The position numbers were made by a program, and so were the translations under genes. DNA of 64,000 nucleotides from Dipylidium caninum (lineage: Eukaryota > Platyhelminthes > Cestoda > Cyclophyllidea > Dipylidiidae), in contig QEYB01001597.1 in assembly GCA_017562135.1 (NCBI GenBank), positions 62,001 through 126,000 on the forward strand, written 5' to 3'. How positions within the stretch are numbered: the stretch's first letter is position 1; the number at the start of each line of letters is the position of its first letter. Positions 56,810 through 64,000 of the stretch are shown piece after piece. The notes below the pieces were generated by a model. The model was not told the origin of the DNA. It saw only the letters and a list, made by a program, of their open reading frames with translations, and made no database searches.

Positions 56810-58588
56810 CGCTCGCCGTGTGCTACTGCTCCACCTCGCTCGTAAAACGTTCTTTCACTAGCATGTTACCTGTTCCAGTCTCTCAAAGTTGCCTCCACAT
56901 GCTGTGGACCGCAGTTGCACAAGAGCAGAGGTTGGCTTGCCTTATGTTCAGAGACGGAACCGCGACGAGGCCACACCAGAGGCACCACCAACGCTGGCAA
57001 CGACGACGACGCAGGCGAAGAGAGCACCACGTTCCAGTCTGGCCCTCGCAGTGCTCACACGCCGTCAACCACCGTCTTCATATACTCCTGTTTGTCGGGT
57101 CGAGGTCGAATTTCACACCGATTACCGCTTTCGAGTGGAAGTCAACCGATGTTTCGCCGTCTGAGTCAGAAACAGTGGTTGCGGCGTTGTGTTGTGAGTC
57201 TGCAGGATTAAATCGCTCACGCGACACCGTGACATGAAGATCAGCCAAGGCGCGAATGTTACCTCGGATGAAGGGTCACGTCGTGAGGCCTCTAACCATG
57301 GCGTCCTCAAAGCATCAGGGGAAGAGCTGCAGGAAAACCAGGTTTCACTCCTCTCAGCCACACACGGTCTTCTTGATCTACTGCGTTCGAGGTTGAATTT
57401 TGTGCTGATGATTGTGCAAGCTGATCTTCTTAAACCGACCGCTTCGGAGGCCTGTCAGGAGCGGATTTGGCACGAGAATGAGGTGCATGCACGTTTGTCA
57501 GTTCTGAAATCACCAGCCACAGATTCTCGCTCCGAGAATCGGCCAGAGGGTTGACCATCTCTCCAAAGTCTTCTGAAGACCTTCACGCATCAAAGTGGTT
57601 CACGCTGATTCCCCCACAGTCTTTACGCCCTGACGCCGCGTATACTTGGCTTCCTGCACACTTCCAACTCACTGAGACTCTCACACTAATAACTGTGGCG
57701 CGGCTCACTCCCCCTCATCTGCCTTAGTGAAAGAACATGCGAATCAGTTGGCGCTCCATCAGGTTAGCCGACGGGCGGTCTGTTGGTGAATGCGTCTTTT
57801 GAAAAGTGGAAACAACTCCGGAATATGTCCGCCGGTCATGGTGACGAGACAGTTTGATAAGTCTGCTCACCAAATACTTTCCACGCCTGCGTCTTCCAAT
57901 CAGTCAGCCGTGTGGTGAGGAGAGTGAAGTGCCGGCTGTAAACGAAGGCGACCTACTCTGTGAAGCAGCGCTGTCTGAGGCCGAGCGGGTGGGGGAGGAG
58001 AAGGAGGAGGAGGAAGAGTAAGGCGGAATTGAGAGGTGCAAAGATTTTGTCGAGAGGCGGAAATGCCGATTCAGGAGAAGAGCCAGGCACGATTTTGTTT
58101 GGTTGCAAATTGCCAACATTACACGCCAATGTCATGCTTCCACCATGGTCACTCGAAAGCGTCGACTTCCCTGAATGGTCTTCCATGCCCACGCACAGAC
58201 GCAAATCTGTGCAAACATAACGACTGTAGATCAGATTCAGTGAGTTGGAATGAGGAGTCTGGCATGAGTTGAAGATTGTCAAATTATTGAAATTCTGAGG
58301 TGAGGTGGGGGATTCACAGGCCTACCGTCGCCCTGATTGTGCTTGCAAACTGATATGTGCGAGAGTGACCCCGAGCAGGAAAACGTCTGCATGGCTCACC
58401 TCATAGCATCGTGTTTCCGACGGTGTTCAATGAACTCTGGTCAGGTCAGGTCTTGTGATTTTCACTCCATTGTACTCAGTTTCGGTGATTAATACAGTGT
58501 GAGTTGCCGTTAACGGCAATCGCCACCAACTGCATGAAGTTGTGTGGGAACATTCAGGTGCGAAAGGCAACAATGGATTGCTAAACGC

Positions 58589-58760
58589 TTTTCGCCAACT
58601 GGCCATGCAATCTCGGCTACGGGAATGGACTGTCCCCCAGTAGGCGTCTGGGGTAAGTGAATGTGGGGGCCAAATTCAAGACTTGACGGTAAAAGGCCAG
58701 TCTTGGAATGCAGCGCCACATTCCATCGCCCAAATCTCTCTTTACCTCTGCCACATACAA
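58589..58760 (-). repeat. Repeat-unit fragment around hairpin 1
   Basis: Just outside the right arm. It contains GTAGGCGTCTGGGG, hairpin 1 (58,677-58,705, partly degraded: AAGACT kept, inner bases changed) and GCGCCACATTCCATCGCCC, all shared with the unit cores. Nothing equivalent is seen at the same distance outside the left arm. Confidence 0.55.
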
Positions 58761-59930
58761 CGGAATATGCCCCACGCAAGTGTCGCGGCGAAGTCGAAGA
58801 AATGCGTGTGACGAGGTGATTGATACAGAGGACATGTTCAAGCTTGTGGGGGAGAGGATAGCGTGGATGATGGAGAATGAAGATGAATGTGTCGCGGTTG
58901 TTCGCTTTACACAGTTCTCTCACGGACACCTGAGACGCCTGAATTTGTCACAACGTGAGTGGGCCATTCCAACTGTAGCTGGAAACAAGGAACAACAGCA
59001 CTCTGACACCTGACTTTGCCTGAGACTCCTGGCGCATACCCATCCTGCCGTAGCTACGCGCCCCCTTTCGCCCCAGATCCCCTGGCCTCATTTTCCCTCA
59101 ACCCTCCGGGCCCCTGTCACTGCCCACTCTTTCTTCCCAGCACCTTTGCTTTCATCTTTGCACAACCTCCTGCAGACTTACAGTGCTTTCCCAACTGGAC
59201 GACTTCTAAGCCTGCACAGCTGCTTTCCACACCCAAATGCCTGCTTTTTATCCAAATCGCTATCCTCACAATTTGAAGGGGAAGCGGAGGAGGAGAAGAA
59301 GGCGGTTTCGATGGGCAACACTTTCGAGAGGAGGAAAAAAGCAAACTAGTCGCCCCGAACTGGTAATCTGCAACTCTTTGGTGCTCAACTGGCCAACAAA
59401 TAAGCCGCGAAAACTTGACTAAGAAGAGTGAGAAGGGGATCAAGGCAAGAGTGGGGCGATAGGGAGAAGACGGTGGTAAATTTGTCTATTGGGGAAATGG
59501 CCAAGAACAGCTTCCCCCCAACTCGGCAGTGGGTGGCGAGAAGGCGACGTAAGGCGAAGCTTTGGTCGAGACACAATGTTGACCAAAGGGAAGGAGGTAG
59601 CTTTAAATGAAGTAGGCTCCATTAGCGTTGTCAATGAAGCATTAAACGTCAAAGTCTGTGTGGGTGTTCGTACTCATTGCGTGTCTTCAATGAGTTTGAT
59701 CGGCAGTAGTCATTCTTCCACTGCCTGCAATTGTGGCACAGGCAGGAGAAGCACGTCCCTGCCGGCAACAGCGCTTCCTTTGGGGCGTGGGGCACTGACT
59801 CGCCGCAGGGTGCACAGACGGCGACGGGGCGGCTGAGCGATGCAAGCAGTGCCAGACCCCGAGGTGGCTTGTGATTCCTCTCCGCTACCCCGCAAGTAAA
59901 TCTGCCTTCGAGCAGTCAGGCAAATGAATT
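58761..59930. other. No gene recognised
   Basis: Non-coding-looking sequence with short open frames on both strands. No recognisable gene or repeat. Confidence 0.35.
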
Positions 59931-60340
59931 CTCCTGCAATAGGCGTCTGGAGTGAGTGAATGCGGGGGCCCGACTTCAAGACTGACGGTGGTGGGTCAGT
60001 CTTTGCAATCGAGCGCCACATTCCCTCACCCACATCACATCACATCACATCACATCACTCTCCACTTCGTCGACACTCGGCAAAATTCCACTTACCCAGG
60101 CGCCGCTGTCGACACATGACTCCTCTTCTCCCTCCATCGAAGTAGCTCGACGCCAACAGAGTTAGCGTTAGCAGCGATGTAGTAGAAAGGACTGTCAAAG
60201 GGCGCAACGAGATTGAAGTGTTGGGCTGCGTCACTACAAACGAGGAGGTGTTTATTGCGGCTAGTGTAGGACGCGGAAATTCAGATGGCTGTGAAATGTG
60301 CGGAGAATGCAACACGAGAGGAGCTTCTCCTGCGGCAACT
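59931..60340 (-). repeat. Repeat-unit fragment with intact hairpin 1
   Basis: Contains the TAGCGTTAGCAGCGATG block, a donor-like ACTTACCC (minus GGTAAGT) at about 60,090-60,097 and hairpin 1 at 59,977-60,005 with a perfect AAGACTGAC / GTCAGTCTT stem. It matches units B and C on minus. The TATA and hairpin 2 part is missing on the upstream side, where the sequence changes at about 60,340. Confidence 0.6.
60030..60058 (+). repeat. (CATCA)n microsatellite
   Basis: About five CATCA pentamers expanded from the single CACATCACTC present in other unit copies, a local expansion specific to this copy. Confidence 0.85.
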
Positions 60341-61109
60341 GTCCACGCTGTGCATGGCACAAAGGAGCCTTCCACGGGTTCTAACGACACCCATGAACGA
60401 GGGGAATATGATTCACTCGGATGTCCTAATTGTCCAACCAGCCTCACCGTGAACATCCTTTTTCTTTGCTAGTCAGGTGGACGTCCGAGAGTTCGTCGAG
60501 CCGCCGTCTCCAACCGCCTAACCGAGTCCGGCTGCGCCGAGTGGTTCAATGACCAACCTTCACTTCCAATGGTTTCCCACTGCCTCGCTCCACTCCTCGC
60601 CTCCTCCGATGGCCCACGTTTGAGAGTGCGTGTTCGCATGCGAAATGGAAGAACTGGTTCATCGACTTTCATTAAATAAGTCCTTTATGCCCACTGGCGG
60701 TAAGTGGTTGGGGGAGAGATGATCTTATAATGGCGAGGTTTCGTGCCATGCAAGTGTGGTCAAGATGGACAGAGTTAATTTGGTCGCGAGGACCGAATGA
60801 CCCGACCCCGCGATGTCATGACTCAAATCCGGAGTGGCCACTAAAGATAGGAGACAATGGTATGTCTGTTTCCTGAAACGACAACCAGGCCTCACGCCTT
60901 CCACGCATATCTGCGCAACGCGGGGCATTTTGAAGGATACGCTACCGGAGCAGACAAAGACGTGAGTTCAGCCGACGCAGCGATATATAACGGTGGAATA
61001 CGGGAGTAAGGATGAGGGAGGACGGAGGAGATTTGGAAGTCGCAAGACTGGGGAAAAGGGACAGGTAGAGGGATAAGAATCGCAGGTTGGGAAAGGCCTA
61101 CTCTCGGAT
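60341..61109. other. No gene recognised
   Basis: Sequence between two minus-oriented unit copies. No gene, RNA or shared block that I can support. Confidence 0.35.
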
Positions 61110-61544
61110 GTAGATGGTGTCGAGGACAAGTAAAAGCAAAAGAACAAGTTTGACAACCTCAGAGTCGTTTAAGATGGGAGGTTGTGGTGCGGTCATATCA
61201 CAACCAACGCATCTCTGTCGGTTGAGAAATGACGCCCCACGTCCACCCATTTTTATGCCCACATGCCCGAGGATCCCCTTTTCTCTCCACTAAACAGACT
61301 CACCCTAGCATCCTTTGCAGTAGTCTTTCCAGTCCATTTTTTCCTTCCACCAGTTCATATTATCGCTGTTGGTCCATTTTCTTCGGTCATTCACTGCTCC
61401 AACGGAGTGATCTGCTAAATAAACATTCTGCCACGAGATGTCTTGCGTGTCCACCGTCTGTTACACGACAGGAAGCTGAATAGCGTGGAAAATAAAACTG
61501 TTCTGCAATAGGCGTCTCGAGTGAGTGAATGCGGCCCCCGACTT

Positions 61545-61571
61545 CAAGACTGACGGTAGAAGGTCAGTCTT
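61545..61571 (-). other. Hairpin 1, copy F
   Basis: Perfect 9-bp stem AAGACTGAC / GTCAGTCTT with loop GGTAGAAG, which differs from the loops in B' and C'. Confidence 0.6.
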
Positions 61572-62066
61572 AAAATCAAGTGCCACATTCCCTCACACAA
61601 ATCGCTCTCCAATTCGTCAACATTCAACAAAATTCCATGTACCTGCCTTTCTTTTTTCGTCCTCTTCAAAGTGGCTGAAGGTTCACAGGTTTAGCGTTAG
61701 CAGCGAAGTAGCAGAAGGCGTGTCAAAGGGCGCAATGGGATGGAAGTGTTGGGCTCCGTCACTCCAAACGGGAACATGTCTTTAACGGCAAGAGTGGGAG
61801 AAGAACGCCTGATGGCCATGAAAGTGTGCGGAGAATGCGACAAGAAGAGCAGAGCGAGTGGGAGATTTGAGCCTTTGTCGAGGGTTGTGGAGTATGACAG
61901 TGCGAGAGGAGTGCAGAGAAGAGAGGGGAGAGAAGGAAAGGGGAATCGGGTCGAGGTGCGGTGTGGTGTGGTGCGGTGCGGTGCGGTTCGAGGTGCGATG
62001 GAAGGAGATGCGGAGGGGAGGAGAAGGAAGATCGGTCGAGGCGAAGACGGACGAATGGGGCGAGAA

Positions 62067-62131
62067 AATGCGGCGCTCAGATGTCAAAACGCAACCACTC
62101 TTCTGTCCGTTTTGAGATCACGCGCCACATT
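62067..62131 (-). other. Hairpin 2, copy F
   Basis: Outer stem AATGCGGCGC / GCGCCACATT and inner stem retained, with one mismatch in the GATG(T/A)TCAAAACG strand. Confidence 0.5.
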
Positions 62132-62582
62132 CGCTCGCCGTGTGCTACTGCTCACCTCGCTCGTAAACATTCTTCCATCGACATTTCACTTCTACACACT
62201 GTCGACCACAATATTACCATAGAGCTACATTCAACTACTGCCGCCCATTTAACAAGGATATTCGTCGGCATAAGGGCCACAGCCCTCAACTCACCTTGCC
62301 TTTTTGCAGAGACACCACTAACGGCGACGACGATGACGAGAGCATTTCGTCCAGTCTGGACTTCGCAGTGCTGACACGCTGCCAGCCACCGTCTTCATAT
62401 ACTCCCGTCTGTCAGGTCGAGGGGAAGTCAACCAATGTTTTGGTATCTGAGTCACGAACGGTGGCTGTGGTTTTGTTAGTCTGAAAGATTAAATCGCTCA
62501 CGCGACACGGTGACATGAGGTCCGCCAAGGCGTGAATTTTACATCGAATGAAGGGTCACGTCGTAAAGCCTCTAACCATGGC

Positions 62583-62900
62583 ATCCACAAAACAGCATGG
62601 GGATAGCTGCAAGAAAACCGGGTTTCACGCGTCCCACCCACACACGGTCTTCCTGGTCTTCTACTTTCCAGGATTAATTTTACCCTGCTAACTGTGCAAG
62701 CTGGTTTTCTTAAACGGACCGCTTCGGAGGCCTGTCAGCAGCAGATTTGGCACTAGAATGATGTGAATGCATATTTATCAGTTCTGAAATCACCAGCCAC
62801 AGATTCTCGCTCCGAGGATGTACCAGAAGTTTGACCCTCCCTCCAATGTCTACTACAGAACCTCACGCGGCAGGCGTTCAGCTTGTGAGAGATACGCTCC
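62583..62900 (-). repeat. Block preceding unit openings
   Basis: Reverse complement of sequence found just before copies B and C (about 14,100-14,390 and 20,580-20,895). Shared words include GCCTGTCAG, TCAGTTCTGAAATCACCAGCC and CTCGCTCCGAG. This shows the repeated unit is longer than its core. Confidence 0.55.
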
Positions 62901-64000
62901 TGGGCGAACGGCCATTGAATCCGGCGATGAATGGACGCCGGCAGCGAGAGACCAATGGAAGCGGAGGGTGGCAAGTGACCCACTCGTTGCAGAGACCAGA
63001 GGGAATGCCTCTTCCGCGGTTTCGTCGCCTAACTTCAGCTCTCACCCCATGGCCGTGCTACTGCGAAAAGCCGAGGTGACCTAAAGGCGTTGGCCTTCCT
63101 CCAGATGAATGTTGTGCTCCAATACAATACCTCTTCGCTGCACCGCTCCCTGTTTCAACGGCTGGTAACAGCCTTAGCATCTTGAAAACCCGAGTCCCAA
63201 TTGCCGATGAGGTCATCTGGCGATTGTGCCAACTTACTTCGCTAGTACGCCTATCAGACGATGGTGGCGTAAGTAATCCCCTGGAATAAAAGTTTTTGTA
63301 TAGCGAAACACGTCGTCAGAGAAGTTAATAAGAAAATTGATGCGATCAACGTAAATGAAATGAACTTCTGGAATGTGACAGGAAAGGGAAGGACGAGTGC
63401 AGACTGTCAAATATGGGAAGCTTCTCACAAAGTGCATATGATGAGTGGGCCGAATCGTTAACAACTGACAAGCATTCTAAAGGTGTGGAACTCTCCAGGG
63501 AATAAGTGAGAGGGGGTGTCAGTGTGACAGAAGAGGTACCTTGGAGACCATAGCAGCTCACGCTTCCTGCATGTCTTCGTTGAGAGCTTCTTCGTCCCAG
63601 AAGGAAAACGGGAGTCGCCAAAAGAAACCACTCATGGGAGTAACCGGGTGACTTCACTCGCAACCCAAATGGCAGCGGCCAGTCACTGCGCGACGTGCTC
63701 TCCACACCGAAGTCACTTTTGCTCGGCATCGCAAAGTATTCGGCGCTTCTTCTCGCCGTCCTTGTTTGCATGACGTCGTAGTGGAGATAGCGATGAGGCT
63801 GCCAAACCGAGAGTGTAAACGAACATGTGAAGGCTGGCACATGTTGCAGGCGATGTTATGCACCTGGCTACAGTCACATGTGAGCTCGATCTTAAACAAG
63901 CAACAGCTTTCCACTGCCATCGACTCCTGCCAGTCACCCGCTCGTCCCTTCTGCCTGCTGTCACTGAGCCCGCTGCTCGAGGACTCAGGAGAAGGGCGAT
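62901..64000. other. Mostly unassigned; short plus-oriented unit fragment at about 63,240-63,390
   Basis: No gene recognised. About 63,225-63,300 resembles copy A at about 1,165-1,245 in the same orientation (TACGC, AGACGA.GG.G.CGTAA and GGAA.AAAA words). The following ATGAAATGAACT...GGAAGGACGA matches the plus-oriented units near 15,680. Unit orientation therefore appears to return to + at the right edge. Confidence 0.3.

Larger units (their letters stand above)
55735..57302 (-). repeat. Repeat-unit copy B' (mirror of B)
   Basis: Read on minus it has the TATA-like box at about 57,079-57,088, hairpin 2 at 56,747-56,809, the donor-like site at about 56,335 and hairpin 1 at 56,242-56,269. It is nearly identical to copy B. 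Confidence 0.75.
43991..58588 (-). repeat. Right arm of giant inverted repeat (palindrome)
   Basis: Reverse complement of the left arm (13,104-29,606), about 1.96 kb shorter because of the gap at about 52,780-52,960. It holds mirror copies of the units: D' (43,991-45,2xx), C' (51,070-52,735) and B' (55,735-57,302). Single-base differences from the left arm repeatedly shift reading frames (for example near 47,500, 47,860, 50,760 and 52,250), which argues against conserved proteins in either arm. Confidence 0.9.
61110..62582 (-). repeat. Repeat-unit copy F
   Basis: A further minus-oriented unit with most elements. The opening CCATGG and GTCACG blocks are near 62,510-62,582. Then come the TATA-like box at about 62,396-62,405, hairpin 2 at 62,067-62,131 and hairpin 1 at 61,545-61,571. 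The donor-like site has decayed to CATGTACC near 61,637. The closing GGGTGGACGTGGGGCGTC block is near 61,230. Its 61,690-62,150 part is strikingly close to copies C and C', while the rest is more diverged. Confidence 0.65.

Overview
This is eukaryotic DNA, most likely from a parasitic flatworm. The only recognisable host gene is a multi-exon Integrator subunit 4 (INTS4) gene on the + strand at about 33.5-42.2 kb. It mixes very small introns (38, 38, 44, 44, 50 and 57 nt) with introns of 0.1-1.3 kb; very small introns next to long ones are known from cestodes and trematodes. The flatworm assignment is an inference. I found no bacterial operon, rRNA, tRNA or CRISPR.

The rest is mostly a GC-rich, non-coding, repetitive landscape built as a giant imperfect palindrome. 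The left arm (about 13,104-29,606) recurs inverted as the right arm (about 58,588 down to 43,991). Over long stretches the arms are nearly identical (one amino-acid change in a compared 122-codon stretch), differing mainly by 1-2 nt indels. There is one large asymmetry: about 1.96 kb at roughly 18.9-20.8 kb is missing from the right arm and is flanked by a more diverged patch. A second, shorter inverted pair (32,675-32,880 and 43,175-43,378) sits closer to the gene, so INTS4 lies in a roughly 10-kb AT-richer island inside nested inverted repeats.

Inside and outside the arms the sequence consists of diverged copies of repeat units. Those left of the gene read on + and those right of it on -, apart from a short + fragment near 63.3 kb. 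The best-preserved unit core (about 1.5-1.7 kb) has a fixed order: a TATA-like GTATATGAAG box, a long stem-loop (hairpin 2), a pyrimidine-rich tract, a GGTAAGT splice-donor-like site, and about 60 nt later a second stem-loop (hairpin 1). No protein reading frame is conserved between units, so a non-coding transcription unit or structured repeat is the best description. Other repeats are a decayed mariner transposase in an INTS4 intron, two local fold-back elements (about 11.6-12.1 and 31.0-31.5 kb) and several microsatellites.

In layout: 0-2.4 kb unit copy A; 2.4-7.6 kb diverged counterparts of blocks that recur in the left arm; 7.6-13.1 kb mostly unassigned, with a fold-back; 13.1-29.6 kb left arm (copies B, C, D); 29.6-33.0 kb unassigned with a fold-back and the inner repeat; 33.0-42.2 kb INTS4; 42.2-44.0 kb flank; 44.0-58.6 kb right arm (D', C', B'); 58.6-62.9 kb further minus-oriented copies; 62.9-64.0 kb mostly unassigned. 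Exon borders were placed by eye from splice consensus, reading phase and remembered INTS4 conservation; the INTS4 N-terminus is unresolved.
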